64,000 nucleotides of DNA from Pseudomonas parasichuanensis (GCF_021601385.1 NZ_BQHO01000011.1:1-64000), one strand, 5' to 3'; shown: positions 18,227 to 28,292, counted from the first letter of the stretch. Notes: a model not told the origin generated them from the sequence alone. Program-made: numbers and translations.

Positions 18227-19720
18227 TTACAGCTTGATCCAGGTCGCCTTCAGCTCGGTGTATTTCTCCAGTGCGTGCAGCGACTTGTCACGGCCGTTGC
18301 CCGACTGCTTGAAGCCACCGAACGGCGCGGTCATGTCGCCGCCGTCGTACTGGTTGACCCAGACGCTGCCGGCACGCACGGCGCGGGCGGTCTTGTGGGC
18401 CTTGGAGATATCCGAGGTCCAGATGCCGGCCGCCAGGCCATACGGGGTGTCGTTGGCGATGGCGATGGCTTCTTCGGCGGTGTCGAAGGCGATCACCGAC
18501 AGCACTGGGCCGAAGATTTCTTCCTGGGCAATCTTCATGGCGTTGGTCACGCCGTCGAAGATGGTCGGCTCGACGTAGGTGCCACCGGTTTCTTCCAGGG
18601 TACGCTTGCCGCCTGCCAGCAGCTTGGCGCCGTCCTTGTGGCCAGCGTCGATGTACGACAGCACGGTGTTCATCTGCTGGGTATCGACCAGAGCACCGAC
18701 GGTGGTCGCCGGGTCCAGCGGGTTGCCAGGCTTCCAGCCTTTGAGGGCCTCGACCACCATTGGCAGGAACTTGTCCTTGATCGAGCGCTCGACCAGCAGA
18801 CGGGAACCGGCGGTGCACACTTCACCCTGGTTGAAGGCGATGGCGCTGGCGGCCGCTTCAGCAGCAGCTTGCAGGTCCGGGGCGTCGGCGAAGACGATGT
18901 TCGGGCTCTTGCCACCGGCTTCCAGCCAGATGCGCTTCATGTTCGACTCGCCCGCGTAAACCATCAGCTGCTTGGCGATCTTGGTGGAACCGGTGAACAC
19001 CAGGGTGTCGACGTCCATGTGCAGGGCCAGGGCCTTGCCCACGGTGTGGCCGTAGCCTGGCAGCACGTTCAGCACGCCAGCCGGGATGCCGGCTTCGATC
19101 GCCAGTTGGGCGATGCGGATGGCGGTCAGCGGGGATTTTTCGGATGGCTTGAGCACCAGCGAGTTGCCGGTAGCCAGGGCCGGGGCGATTTTCCAGCAGG
19201 CCATCAGCAGCGGGAAGTTCCACGGCACGATGGCACCGACCACACCCACCGGCTCACGGGTAACCAGGCCGAGCTGGTCGTGTGGAGTCGGCGCGACTTC
19301 GTCGTAGACTTTGTCGATGGCTTCGGCGGTCCAGTGAATGGCTTGCGCCGCGCCCGGCACGTCGATGCTGGAGGAGTCGCCGATCGGCTTGCCCATGTCG
19401 AGGGTTTCGAGCAGGGCCAGCTCTTCGACGTTTTTGCGCAGCAGGTCGGCGAAGCGGATCAGCTTGGCCTTGCGCTTGGCCGGGGCCAGGCGCGACCAGA
19501 CGCCGGAGTCGAACACGGCGCGGGCATTTTCGACAGCGCGGTTGGCATCGGCCAGGTCGCAGCTGGCAACCTTGGCCAGGAAGCGTCCGTCCACCGGGCT
19601 CAGGCAGTCGAAGGTGTCACCGGATGCGGCATCGGTGTATTCGCCGTTGATGAAGGCACGGCCTTCGATCTTCAGTTGCTGGGCACGCTGTTCCCAGTCC
19701 GCACGAGTCAGGGTGGTCAT
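18227..19720 (-). CDS. pauC: Gamma-glutamyl-gamma-aminobutyraldehyde dehydrogenase type aldehyde dehydrogenase
   Basis: This 497-residue NAD(P)-dependent aldehyde dehydrogenase shows the NAD-fold (VPWNFPLLMACWKIAPAL, FTGSTKI), the general-base segment LEAGGKSPNIVF and the catalytic Cys in FNQGEVCTAGSRL near residue 300. It matches the PuuC/PauC(KauB) group, which oxidises aldehydes formed from putrescine, cadaverine and related amines. The start ATG 19720 has AGGAG six bases upstream; the frame to 19861 is not conserved. It is divergent from a small cupin gene. With the PauB-like oxidase and the PuuA/PuuD-like pair elsewhere in the window, it completes a gamma-glutamylation pathway. Confidence 0.9.
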   Translation of the reverse strand: MTTLTRADWEQRAQQLKIEGRAFINGEYTDAASGDTFDCLSPVDGRFLAKVASCDLADANRAVENARAVFDSGVWSRLAPAKRKAKLIRFADLLRKNVEELALLETLDMGKPIGDSSSIDVPGAAQAIHWTAEAIDKVYDEVAPTPHDQLGLVTREPVGVVGAIVPWNFPLLMACWKIAPALATGNSLVLKPSEKSPLTAIRIAQLAIEAGIPAGVLNVLPGYGHTVGKALALHMDVDTLVFTGSTKIAKQLMVYAGESNMKRIWLEAGGKSPNIVFADAPDLQAAAEAAASAIAFNQGEVCTAGSRLLVERSIKDKFLPMVVEALKGWKPGNPLDPATTVGALVDTQQMNTVLSYIDAGHKDGAKLLAGGKRTLEETGGTYVEPTIFDGVTNAMKIAQEEIFGPVLSVIAFDTAEEAIAIANDTPYGLAAGIWTSDISKAHKTARAVRAGSVWVNQYDGGDMTAPFGGFKQSGNGRDKSLHALEKYTELKATWIKL

Positions 19721-19843
19721 AGGAAACTCCTCTCTTGTTAAGGTGCAACGCCGCACTGAGGACTCACGGGCGCTGTCAGAAATTCTGGCCGGGTGACGAG
19801 GCACACGGGCACCTGCCACCCTAAACCAGGGCGGGAAAACTAT

Positions 19844-19857
19844 CAATATATTTGACA
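19844..19857. promoter_or_regulatory. AT-rich near-palindrome and -35-like hexamer, candidate PauR site
   Basis: The 14 bases at 19844-19857 include the near-palindrome CAATATATTTG and a TTGACA hexamer (19852-19857) pointing at the cupin gene, with TACTGA 17 bases downstream. The segment agrees at about 10 of 14 positions with the E. coli PuuR operator core as I remember it. A PauR-like gene is in this window. This is a weak, testable call. Confidence 0.3.
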
Positions 19858-19894
19858 CCAACGGCTCAAACGCCTACTGATGTTCATTTTATTA

Positions 19895-19902
19895 AACAAC
19901 AA
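19895..19902 (+). promoter_or_regulatory. AANAANAA catabolite-activity motif in the cupin leader
   Basis: AACAACAA matches the Hfq/Crc recognition pattern AANAANAA exactly. It ends two bases before the AGGGA ribosome site of the cupin gene, the position where such motifs block translation. The crc gene is itself in this window. Confidence 0.45.
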
Positions 19903-19915
19903 CAGGGAAACCACC

Positions 19916-20275
19916 ATGAGTATCGCCAGCATCGTCGACTTCGCTCAGGTTCTGACCGAGGCCGAACGCTACCGCCCCGCAGCGGAAAAAATCCTCAAGG
20001 GCGAGCCTGACCAGGCCGTCTACAACCACTATTCCAGCCCATGCGGGCAGTTCGCCGCAGGCGTCTGGGAAGGTGAAGTGGGCCAGTGGACGGTGAACTA
20101 CACCGAGCACGAGTACTGCGAGATCGTGCAGGGCGTGTCGGTGCTGCGTGACCAGGACGGTGGCGCCAAGACCCTGCGTGCCGGCGATCGGTTCGTGATC
20201 CCCGCGGGCTTCAAGGGCACCTGGGAGGTGCTGGAGCCGTGCCGCAAGATCTATGTGATGTTCGAGCAGAAGTAA
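19916..20275 (+). CDS. Small cupin-domain protein
   Basis: This 119-residue protein is a single cupin of the DUF861/EutQ-like type, with conserved segments SSPCGQFAAGVWEG, YTEHEYCEIVQG and AGDRFVIPAGFKGTWEV. Many such proteins bind metal or small amine or glycine-like ligands; the role is unknown. ATG 19916 with AGGGA upstream is preferred over the ATG at 19880, which lies in AT-rich leader sequence. It is divergent from the PauC-like gene, suggesting a link to amine breakdown. Confidence 0.82.
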   Translation: MSIASIVDFAQVLTEAERYRPAAEKILKGEPDQAVYNHYSSPCGQFAAGVWEGEVGQWTVNYTEHEYCEIVQGVSVLRDQDGGAKTLRAGDRFVIPAGFKGTWEVLEPCRKIYVMFEQK

Positions 20276-20354
20276 CTATGTAGCACAGCCAGCGCCAGGG
20301 GCTGCGAGAGGATGGCCTTGCCCAATGTCGGGCCTCACATCAAAGGCAACGCGC

Positions 20355-20555
20355 ATGACCAACGAAGAAGTCATCCAGGCACTGCAACACCTCAACGACA
20401 CCCGCTACGTCCCGAGCGTGAAACCCTACATCGCCGAGATGAGCGGCCGGGCACTGGTCGTGGGCCCTGGCGAGATGAGCACGCGCAACTACAACCCCGA
20501 GCGCATCCACATCATCGTCGATGAGCAACGGATCCTGGGCCTGCACTTCAGCTGA
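20355..20555 (+). CDS. Inhibitor I78 family small protein
   Basis: This 66-residue protein has the I78 protease inhibitor pattern in its second half: GRALVVGPGEMSTRNYNPERIHIIVDEQRI, about residues 31-60. The start ATG 20355 has AAAGG upstream. There is no signal peptide, so unlike many I78 proteins it should stay in the cytoplasm. It follows the cupin gene by 79 bases and ends before a strong terminator, so the two may form one transcript. Actual protease inhibition is not shown by the sequence. Confidence 0.65.
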   Translation: MTNEEVIQALQHLNDTRYVPSVKPYIAEMSGRALVVGPGEMSTRNYNPERIHIIVDEQRILGLHFS

Positions 20556-20575
20556 TCCGGCCCCTGTCGGCAGGT

Positions 20576-20613
20576 AAAAAAAAACCCGCTTCCGTGAGGA
20601 AGCGGGTTTTTTT
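20576..20613. terminator. Bidirectional terminator
   Basis: ACCCGCTTCC (20584-20593) pairs with GGAAGCGGGT (20598-20607) around GTGA. It is flanked by an A-run on the left and a T-run on the right, so it serves both the I78 gene (plus) and rpmG (minus). Confidence 0.9.
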
Positions 20614-20628
20614 CAGGTTGCCGATCAA

Positions 20629-20784
20629 TTACTTGATCTTGGCTTCCTTGTACACCACGTGCTTGCGGACGACCGGATCGTATTTCTTGATCTCGATCTT
20701 GTCCGGAGTGGTGCGCTTGTTCTTGTCGGTGGTGTAGAAGTGGCCGGTACCGGCACTCGAAACCAGACGGATCAATTCACGCAT
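20629..20784 (-). CDS. rpmG: 50S ribosomal protein L33
   Basis: The 51-residue product reads [20 protein letters not shown] and continues [20 protein letters not shown], typical of bacterial L33. It lacks the zinc-binding Cys pairs, so it is the Cys-less form. It lies 11 bases downstream of rpmB, forming the usual rpmB-rpmG operon. Confidence 0.97.
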   Translation of the reverse strand: MRELIRLVSSAGTGHFYTTDKNKRTTPDKIEIKKYDPVVRKHVVYKEAKIK

Positions 20785-20795
20785 AATGTTCTCCC

Positions 20796-21032
20796 TTAAA
20801 CCTTGGCGCCAGCACGACGGATGTCGACCAGAACGGCATCGATGCCGCGCTTGTCGATGATACGCATGCCTTTGGCGGAAACGCGCAGACGCACGAAACG
20901 CTTCTCGGATTCAACCCAGAAACGGTGGTGCTGCAGGTTTGGCAGGAAACGACGACGGGTTTTGTTGTTTGCGTGGGAAATGTTATTCCCGGTTACTGGA
21001 CCCTTACCAGTAACTTGACAGACTCTCGACAT
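20796..21032 (-). CDS. rpmB: 50S ribosomal protein L28
   Basis: The 78-residue protein starts [20 protein letters not shown] and continues with [19 protein letters not shown], the conserved L28 core. Only one Cys is present (C5), so this is the non-zinc form. It is the first gene of rpmB-rpmG. Confidence 0.98.
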   Translation of the reverse strand: MSRVCQVTGKGPVTGNNISHANNKTRRRFLPNLQHHRFWVESEKRFVRLRVSAKGMRIIDKRGIDAVLVDIRRAGAKV

Positions 21033-21394
21033 GCCTCAGCCCTCTAAAACCACATGCCCAACCCGGCATGGGTTGGCCGCTTAATCTCTCAGTCATTGGC
21101 GCCAGGCGCCGTGTTTCCGAGGGTCTTATCGACCGGAAGCGCTTACGCGACAGGCCGAGCCCCTAGAAAAGAGCGCTGCTTTATACCAGAAAGACTCAGC
21201 CGCAACAACAGAAGATGTGACTTCAGGTCGGGCCGAGTGCGCCCGGGCAGCATAACGACTGGGGCGGCAAGGTGTCGACCGCCCGTCGCCGAATTAATGC
21301 GAAAGGGTGTGGTCATTTGCCCGTGCCCACACTAGGGTAGGACTTTTCCAGACTGCACCGGCAGATGGTGCCACAAACCCGCCAAGGAGCCACC
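21033..21394. other. Intergenic region upstream of rpmB and the peptide-binding protein gene
   Basis: This 362-base gap separates divergent genes and must hold the rpmBG promoter. I see a GGCGCC-A-GGCGCC element (about 21099-21111) and GC-rich leader sequence, but no convincing sigma-70 hexamers, coding frame or structured RNA. Confidence 0.5.
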
Positions 21395-22984
21395 ATGCGT
21401 GCCGCCGCCCTTTCCCTGTTGTTCACCACGCTGTGCGCCGCCGGCCTTGCCCAGGCCGCGCCGCTGTCGGTGTGCACCGAAGCCAGCCCGGAAGGCTTCG
21501 ACGTGGTCCAGTACAACTCGCTGACCACCACCAATGCCTCGGCCGACGTGCTGATGAACCGCCTGGTCGAATTCGACGCAGGGCTTGGCAAGGTCGTGCC
21601 CAGCCTGGCCGAAAGCTGGACCGTGTCGCCGGACGGCCTGATCTATGACTTCACCCTGCGCCAGGGCGTTAAATTCCACACCACACCGTACTTCAAGCCC
21701 AGCCGCGAGCTGGACGCCGAAGACGTGCTGTTCAGCTTCCAGCGCATGCTCTACCCCGCCCACCCGTGGCACAAGACCGCCGCGGGCGGCTACCCGCATG
21801 CCCAGTCGCTGCAGCTCGGCAGCCTGATCAAGTCGATCGAGGCCCCGCAGCCCAACACCGTGCGCTTTACCCTGTCGCACCCGGACGCCACCTTCCTGGC
21901 CACCCTGAGCATGGGCTTCGCCTCTATCTACTCCGCCGAATACGCTGACAAACTGCTCAAGGCCGAGACCCCGGACAAGCTCAACAGCCAGCCGGTGGGT
22001 ACCGGGCCGTTCGTCTTCCAGCGCTTCCAGAAAGACGCCGTGGTGCGCTACCGCGCCAACCCCGACTACTTCGCCGGCAAACCGTCGGTCGACCCGCTGA
22101 TCTTCGCCATCACCACCGACGCCAACGTGCGCCTGCAGAAGCTCAAGCGCGGCGAATGCCAGGTGGCCCTGTCGCCCAAGCCGCTGGACATCGCCGAGGC
22201 CGGCAAGGATGGCAATCTCAAGGTGGCGACTACCCCGGCGTTCATGACCGCCTTCGTCGCCATAAACAGCCAGCATCCGCCGCTGGACAAACCTGAGGTG
22301 CGCCAGGCGATCAACCTGGCCTTCGACAAGCAGGCCTACCTCAAGGCCGTGTTCGAAGACACTGCCACTGCAGCCAATGGCCCTTACCCGCCGAACACCT
22401 GGAGCTACGCCAAGGACCTGCCGGGTTACGCCATGGACCAGAAGAAAGCCAAGGCGCTGCTGGCCAAGGCCGGCTTGGCCAACGGCTTTGAAACCACGAT
22501 CTGGACCCGTCCGGCGGGCAGCCTGCTCAACCCCAACCCCAGCCTGGGCGCGCAGATGCTCCAGGCAGACCTGGCCAAGGTCGGCATCAAGGCCGAGATC
22601 CGCACCATCGAATGGGGCGAGCTGATCCGTCGCGCCAAGGCCGGCGAACATGACCTGCTGTTCATGGGTTGGGCCGGTGACAACGGCGACCCGGACAACT
22701 TCCTCAGCCCACAATTCTCGTGCGCGGCGGTCAAGTCCGGGACCAACTTCGCGCGGTTCTGCGACAGCCGCCTGGACCAGCTGATCAACGCCGGGCGCAC
22801 CACCAACGACCAGAGTGTGCGCAGCCGCCTGTACCAGCAGGCGCAGGCACTGATCCAACAGCAGGCGCTATGGCTGCCGCTGGCGCATCCGACGGCGGCG
22901 ACCTTGTTGCACAAGGGGGTCGAGGGGTATCAGGTGAGCCCGTTCGGGCGGTTGGATTTCAGCAAGGTCTCTGTGGGCCGCTGA
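21395..22984 (+). CDS. Periplasmic peptide-binding protein of an ABC transporter
   Basis: The 529-residue protein has a signal peptide (about 1-22, ending LCAAGLAQA) and a family 5 solute-binding domain: PEGFDVVQYNSLTT, VPSLAESWTVSPDGLIYDFTLRQGVKFH, then LFMGWAGDNGDPDNFLSPQFSC. It resembles DppA/SbpA dipeptide and haem-peptide receptors. No permease or ATPase genes are adjacent, so it must use a transporter encoded elsewhere. ATG 21395 has AAGGAG five bases upstream. Confidence 0.92.
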   Translation: MRAAALSLLFTTLCAAGLAQAAPLSVCTEASPEGFDVVQYNSLTTTNASADVLMNRLVEFDAGLGKVVPSLAESWTVSPDGLIYDFTLRQGVKFHTTPYFKPSRELDAEDVLFSFQRMLYPAHPWHKTAAGGYPHAQSLQLGSLIKSIEAPQPNTVRFTLSHPDATFLATLSMGFASIYSAEYADKLLKAETPDKLNSQPVGTGPFVFQRFQKDAVVRYRANPDYFAGKPSVDPLIFAITTDANVRLQKLKRGECQVALSPKPLDIAEAGKDGNLKVATTPAFMTAFVAINSQHPPLDKPEVRQAINLAFDKQAYLKAVFEDTATAANGPYPPNTWSYAKDLPGYAMDQKKAKALLAKAGLANGFETTIWTRPAGSLLNPNPSLGAQMLQADLAKVGIKAEIRTIEWGELIRRAKAGEHDLLFMGWAGDNGDPDNFLSPQFSCAAVKSGTNFARFCDSRLDQLINAGRTTNDQSVRSRLYQQAQALIQQQALWLPLAHPTAATLLHKGVEGYQVSPFGRLDFSKVSVGR

Positions 22985-23000
22985 TTCTCTACAGCCTGTA

Positions 23001-23099
23001 CCGGCCTCTTCGCGGGTAAACCCGCTCCCACAGGGATTGCGCTGACCGCAAGTACAGCACAGCACCTGTGGGAGCGGGTTTACCCGCGAAAGGGCCGGC
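23001..23099. repeat. REP pair, GCGGGTAAACCCGC type
   Basis: Units at 23001-23031 and 23067-23099 are inverted, with stem GCGGG-TAAA-CCCGC, tail TCCCACA and an outer CCGGCC. This fits the 35-base P. putida REP consensus. They lie between convergent genes. Confidence 0.88.
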
Positions 23100-23114
23100 A
23101 TTGCTGGCAGCGCA

Positions 23115-23795
23115 CTACCCCGCCAACCACCCCTGCTCGGCCATGGACAACGGCTCGCCATCACCGACGATGACGTGGTCCATCACCCGTACATCGATCA
23201 GCGCCAGCGAGCGCTTGAGCATCTGCGTCAGGTGCACGTCGTCCTGGCTGGGCTGGCAATGGCCTGACGGGTGGTTGTGGCACAGGATCAGCGCCGCCGC
23301 GTTGTGCAGCAAAGCCCGGCGCACCACCTCCCGCGGGTAGATGCTCGCCCGGTCGATGGTGCCGCGAAACAGTATTTCGAACGCCAACGGCCGGTGCTTG
23401 GTATCCAGGAACAGGCAACCGAAAACCTCGCTGGCCTCATGGCGCAACATGGACTTCAGATAACGTCGCACCGATATCGGCGACTCCAGCGCTGACGCAC
23501 GCTCGATGCCCTCGTCCAGATACCGCCTGCCGATTTCCAGCAACGCCTGCAGCTGGGCATATTTCACCGGCCCCAGGCCCGGCTCACGCAGCACCCTGGC
23601 GCGATCGGCCTCGAGGAACGGCCTGAGCCCGCCAAATTTCGCCAGCAGCCCACGCGCCACGTCCAGCACATTGCGCCCGGCAACCCCCGTCCCCAGCAAT
23701 ACCGCCACCAGCTCGGCGTCCGACAGCACCGCCGCGCCACGCTGCAACAACTTCTCTCTCGGCCGCTCCTCAGCCGGCCACTCCCTGATGCCCAT
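23115..23795 (-). CDS. radC: RadC family JAB domain protein
   Basis: The 226-residue protein has an N-terminal helix-hairpin-helix-like segment ([20 protein letters not shown]) and a C-terminal JAB/MPN domain whose metal motif is [15 protein letters not shown]. It was named for radiation sensitivity, but the true role of RadC is uncertain. The start ATG 23795 has AAGGAG five bases upstream. It is divergent from coaBC. Confidence 0.94.
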   Translation of the reverse strand: MGIREWPAEERPREKLLQRGAAVLSDAELVAVLLGTGVAGRNVLDVARGLLAKFGGLRPFLEADRARVLREPGLGPVKYAQLQALLEIGRRYLDEGIERASALESPISVRRYLKSMLRHEASEVFGCLFLDTKHRPLAFEILFRGTIDRASIYPREVVRRALLHNAAALILCHNHPSGHCQPSQDDVHLTQMLKRSLALIDVRVMDHVIVGDGEPLSMAEQGWLAG

Positions 23796-23923
23796 CCTCC
23801 CTCCTTGCCTGCCACTACGGCCCGTTTGGGCGCTGTGTTAATCTAGTTCGCTTCGAAAATGCGACGATCTGCCGCAGGCACCCATCGTCGCCGCCCGCTT
23901 TCACTACGAATAAGGCAAGGCCT

Positions 23924-25135
23924 ATGCAGCGGTTGTATCGCAAGCGCATCGTTCTCGGCGTGGGTGGCGGCATCGCCGCCTACAAGAGCGCCGAGCTGAT
24001 TCGCCGACTCCTGGAACACGGCGCGCAGGTGCGCGTGGTCATGACCCGTGGGGGGGCTGAATTCATCACCCCGCTCACCCTGCAGGCGCTGTCCGGCCAC
24101 CCCGTGCACATGGACTTGCTCGACCCCGCCGCCGAAGCGGCCATGGGCCATATCGAGCTGGCCAAATGGGCCGACCTGGTGCTGATCGCCCCGGCCACCG
24201 CCGACCTGATGGCGCGCATGGCCCAGGGCATGGCCGACGACCTGCTGACTACCCTGGTGCTGGCCACCGATGCCACCGTCGCCGTGGCCCCAGCGATGAA
24301 CCAGGCCATGTGGCGCGACCCGGCAACCCAGGACAACCTCGACCTGCTCAAGCGCCGCGGCATCCAGGTGTTCGGCCCGGCCTCCGGCAGCCAGGCCTGT
24401 GGCGACGTGGGCCTGGGCCGCATGCTCGAGGCCACGGATCTCGCCTGGTGCGCCGCCGAGAGCTTCAAGCGCCAGGCATTGACCGGCAAGCACGTGCTGA
24501 TTACCGCAGGGCCGACCCAGGAAAACATCGACCCGGTGCGCTACATCACCAACCATAGTTCAGGGAAAATGGGCTTCGCCCTGGCCGAGGCGGCCGCCGA
24601 GGCCGGGGCCCGGGTGACCCTGGTCACCGGCCCGGTACACCTGCCGACCCCCGACCGGGTCAGCCGCATCGACGTGGTCAGCGCGCGGGACATGCTCGCG
24701 GCCTGTGAAGCGGCCATGCCCTGCGACCTGTTCATCGCCTCGGCCGCGGTCGCGGACTACCGACCGGAAGTCGTCGCCGCACAGAAGCTCAAGAAAGACC
24801 CCACCACCGGCGACGGCATGCTGCTGCAGATGGTGCGCAATCCCGATATCCTTGCAACCATTGCCGGCCGCGCCGATCGCCCGTTCAGCGTGGGCTTCGC
24901 CGCCGAGACCGAGCACCTGCTCGACTACGCCACGCGCAAACTCAAGGACAAGAACCTCGACCTGATCGTCGCCAATGATGTGGCCAACCCCAGCATCGGC
25001 TTCAACAGCGAGGAAAACGCCCTGACCGTGATCGACCGGCAGCAGCACCAAACCCTCTTCGCGCAGACCAGCAAAGGCAAGATCGCCCGCCAGCTGGTTG
25101 CCTTCATCGCCGAACGGCTCAACCAGGTTCAATAA
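23924..25135 (+). CDS. coaBC: Phosphopantothenoylcysteine decarboxylase/synthetase
   Basis: This 403-residue bifunctional enzyme of coenzyme A synthesis has an N-terminal FMN-binding CoaC half (about 1-185; [11 protein letters not shown] with the active His, PAMNQAMW, and [13 protein letters not shown]). The C-terminal CoaB half (about 190-400) shows [25 protein letters not shown] and the KLKKDP segment. It joins cysteine to phosphopantothenate and decarboxylates the product. It is followed by dut after six bases, the common coaBC-dut operon. Confidence 0.97.
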   Translation: MQRLYRKRIVLGVGGGIAAYKSAELIRRLLEHGAQVRVVMTRGGAEFITPLTLQALSGHPVHMDLLDPAAEAAMGHIELAKWADLVLIAPATADLMARMAQGMADDLLTTLVLATDATVAVAPAMNQAMWRDPATQDNLDLLKRRGIQVFGPASGSQACGDVGLGRMLEATDLAWCAAESFKRQALTGKHVLITAGPTQENIDPVRYITNHSSGKMGFALAEAAAEAGARVTLVTGPVHLPTPDRVSRIDVVSARDMLAACEAAMPCDLFIASAAVADYRPEVVAAQKLKKDPTTGDGMLLQMVRNPDILATIAGRADRPFSVGFAAETEHLLDYATRKLKDKNLDLIVANDVANPSIGFNSEENALTVIDRQQHQTLFAQTSKGKIARQLVAFIAERLNQVQ

Positions 25136-25140
25136 GTTAC

Positions 25141-25596
25141 ATGCACGCTCTTCAAGCCAAGATCCTCGACCCACGCCTGGGCACCGAATTTCCCCTGCCG
25201 CAGTACGCCACCCCTGGCTCCGCCGGCCTGGACCTGCGCGCCCTGCTCAAGCAGGACACTGTCCTCGAGCCGGGCCAGACCCTGCTGATCCCTACCGGCC
25301 TGTCGGTGTACATCGGCGACCCGGGCCTGGCGGCCATGATCCTGCCGCGCTCGGGCCTGGGCCATAAGCACGGCATCGTGCTGGGCAACCTGGTCGGCCT
25401 GATCGACTCGGACTACCAGGGCGAGCTGATGGTCAGCTGCTGGAACCGCGGCAATACCCCGTTCACCATTGCCGTTGGCGAGCGCATCGCGCAGCTGATC
25501 CTGGTGCCGGTGGTGCAGGCACATTTCGACATCGTCGAGCAGTTCGACGAGACCCAGCGCGGCGCCGGCGGCTTCGGCCATTCGGGCACCCGCTGA
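25141..25596 (+). CDS. dut: dUTP diphosphatase
   Basis: This 151-residue trimeric dUTPase hydrolyses dUTP to dUMP. All five motifs are visible: [44 protein letters not shown] and the C-terminal [11 protein letters not shown] arm. It starts five bases after the coaBC stop and is probably translated from the same message. Confidence 0.98.
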   Translation: MHALQAKILDPRLGTEFPLPQYATPGSAGLDLRALLKQDTVLEPGQTLLIPTGLSVYIGDPGLAAMILPRSGLGHKHGIVLGNLVGLIDSDYQGELMVSCWNRGNTPFTIAVGERIAQLILVPVVQAHFDIVEQFDETQRGAGGFGHSGTR

Positions 25597-25706
25597 GGCA
25601 ACAACAGACCGCTCGGGCCATGGATGGCGAACTCTCTGGCGAAACCGCCGTCCAAGCGTTCAGTTTGCGCCTGCCCAGAAGCCTTTGACTTATGGAGTCC
25701 CCAGAG

Positions 25707-27104
25707 ATGAACAACATGGCCCACCTGGTCCCCGCACTGCCGGACAGCATCTTCCGCGCCTATGACATCCGCGGCGTGGTCGGCAAGACCCTGCACGCCG
25801 AAACCGCCTACTGGATCGGCCGCGCCATCGGCGCCCAGACCCTCGCTCAGGGCGAACCACAGATTTCGGTCGGCCGTGACGGCCGCCTGTCCGGCCCGAT
25901 GCTGGTCGAGCAATTGATCAAAGGCCTGGTCGAGGCCGGTTGCCAGGTCAGCGACGTCGGCCTGGTGCCAACCCCGGCGCTGTACTACGCCGCCAACGTG
26001 CTGGCCGGCAAGTCCGGGGTGATGCTCACCGGCAGCCACAACCCGTCGGACTACAACGGTTTCAAGATCGTCATCGCCGGCGATACCCTGGCCAACGAAC
26101 AGATCCAGGCCCTGCTGACCCGCCTGAAAACCAACGACCTGACCCAAGGCCAAGGCCGCGTGGAAAAAGTCGAGATCCTCGAGCGTTACTTCCAGCAGAT
26201 CACTGCCGATGTGAAGCTGGCCAAGCGCCTGAAGGTGGTGGTCGACTGCGGCAACGGCGCCGCTGGCGTGATCGCCCCGCAACTGATCGAAGCGCTGAAC
26301 TGTGAGGTGATCCCGCTGTTCTGCGAGGTCGACGGCAACTTCCCCAACCACCACCCGGACCCGGGCAAGCCCGAGAACCTGGAAGACCTGATCGCCAAGG
26401 TGAAAGAGACCGGTGCCGATATCGGCCTGGCCTTCGACGGCGACGGCGACCGTGTGGGCGTGGTGACCAACACCGGCAGCATCGTCTACCCCGACCGCCT
26501 GCTGATGCTGTTCGCCCAGGACGTGCTGTCGCGCAACCCAGGCGCCGAGATCATCTTCGACGTCAAATGCACCCGCCGCCTGACCCCGCTGATCGAACAG
26601 CATGGCGGCCGCGCGCTAATGTGGAAGACCGGCCACTCGTTGATCAAGAAGAAGATGAAACTGACCGGCTCCTTGCTGGCCGGCGAGATGAGCGGTCACA
26701 TCTTCATCAAGGAACGCTGGTACGGTTTCGACGACGGCATCTACAGCGCCGCGCGCCTGCTGGAAATCCTCAGCAAAGCCGGGCAAAGCGCCGAAAACCT
26801 GTTCGCCGCCTTCCCCGATGATATTTCCACGCCGGAAATCAACATTGATGTGACCGACGAGGGTAAATTCAGCATCATTGATGCTCTGCAACGCAATGCC
26901 GACTGGGGCGATGCCAACCTGACCACCATCGACGGTGTGCGGGTCGACTACCCACACGGCTGGGGCCTGGTCCGCGCCTCCAACACCACACCGGTGCTGG
27001 TGCTGCGCTTCGAGGCCGAGAGCGCGGCAGAACTCGACCGTATCAAGGCTGTATTCCGCACGCAGTTGCTGCGGGTCCAACCAGGCCTGCAACTGCCGTT
27101 CTGA
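25707..27104 (+). CDS. algC: Phosphomannomutase/phosphoglucomutase
   Basis: This 465-residue enzyme interconverts hexose 1- and 6-phosphates for lipopolysaccharide, exopolysaccharide and alginate precursors. The catalytic phosphoserine lies in TGSHNPSDYNG, the metal loop is DGDGDR and the phosphate-binding loop is near the C-terminus (VRASNTTPVLVLRFE). I choose ATG 25707 because GGAG lies nine bases upstream; the in-frame ATG 25692 overlaps that site and has no ribosome site. A third ATG three codons on is also possible. Confidence 0.95.
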   Translation: MNNMAHLVPALPDSIFRAYDIRGVVGKTLHAETAYWIGRAIGAQTLAQGEPQISVGRDGRLSGPMLVEQLIKGLVEAGCQVSDVGLVPTPALYYAANVLAGKSGVMLTGSHNPSDYNGFKIVIAGDTLANEQIQALLTRLKTNDLTQGQGRVEKVEILERYFQQITADVKLAKRLKVVVDCGNGAAGVIAPQLIEALNCEVIPLFCEVDGNFPNHHPDPGKPENLEDLIAKVKETGADIGLAFDGDGDRVGVVTNTGSIVYPDRLLMLFAQDVLSRNPGAEIIFDVKCTRRLTPLIEQHGGRALMWKTGHSLIKKKMKLTGSLLAGEMSGHIFIKERWYGFDDGIYSAARLLEILSKAGQSAENLFAAFPDDISTPEINIDVTDEGKFSIIDALQRNADWGDANLTTIDGVRVDYPHGWGLVRASNTTPVLVLRFEAESAAELDRIKAVFRTQLLRVQPGLQLPF

Positions 27105-28040
<936 letters not shown>

Positions 28041-28056
28041 TTCAGCTGTAGCCCTG

Positions 28057-28112
28057 TCGCGGGGCAAGTCGCATCGGCGCACCGACGATGCGACTTGCCC
28101 CGCGATGCTTTT
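28057..28112 (+). terminator. Long hairpin after argB
   Basis: Perfect 20-base arms at 28057-28076 and 28086-28105 pair around a nine-base loop, followed by TGCTTTT. It is likely the argB terminator, but the arm length is REP-like. Confidence 0.65.
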
Positions 28113-28170
28113 ACGAGCCGCCGCAAGTGAATTGCCACGCCGCCTGTGGTGCATTCGAGCGGACACACGC

Positions 28171-28197
28171 AAAAAGATGGCCTTGAGCCATCTTTTT
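28171..28197. terminator. Second terminator between argB and the lipoprotein operon
   Basis: AAAAAGATGGC (28171-28181) pairs with GCCATCTTTTT (28187-28197). It has a T-run on both strands and insulates the next operon from argB read-through. Confidence 0.8.
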
Positions 28198-28262
28198 CAT
28201 GTTTTGCCATCAAATTACTGGTTAAGCTGCCGATGCAACGTGGCAGAATTCAAGCCTGTTGC

Positions 28263-28277
28263 AAATAGTTGCTATTT
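28263..28277 (+). promoter_or_regulatory. AAATAG-TTG-CTATTT inverted repeat before the lipoprotein operon
   Basis: A six-base inverted repeat with a three-base loop lies five bases before the GGAG ribosome site of the first lipoprotein gene. It overlaps two GTTGC direct repeats ten bases apart. It could be an operator or a leader hairpin. Confidence 0.3.
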
Positions 28278-28292
28278 ACCTGGAGAAAGCGC

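Noticed and set aside
18098-19741. 547-codon frame antisense to the aldehyde dehydrogenase
   Set aside because: Shadow of a fully conserved enzyme gene; its start lies in a REP region.
21332-22858. 508-codon frame antisense to the peptide-binding protein
   Set aside because: Shadow with no family features.
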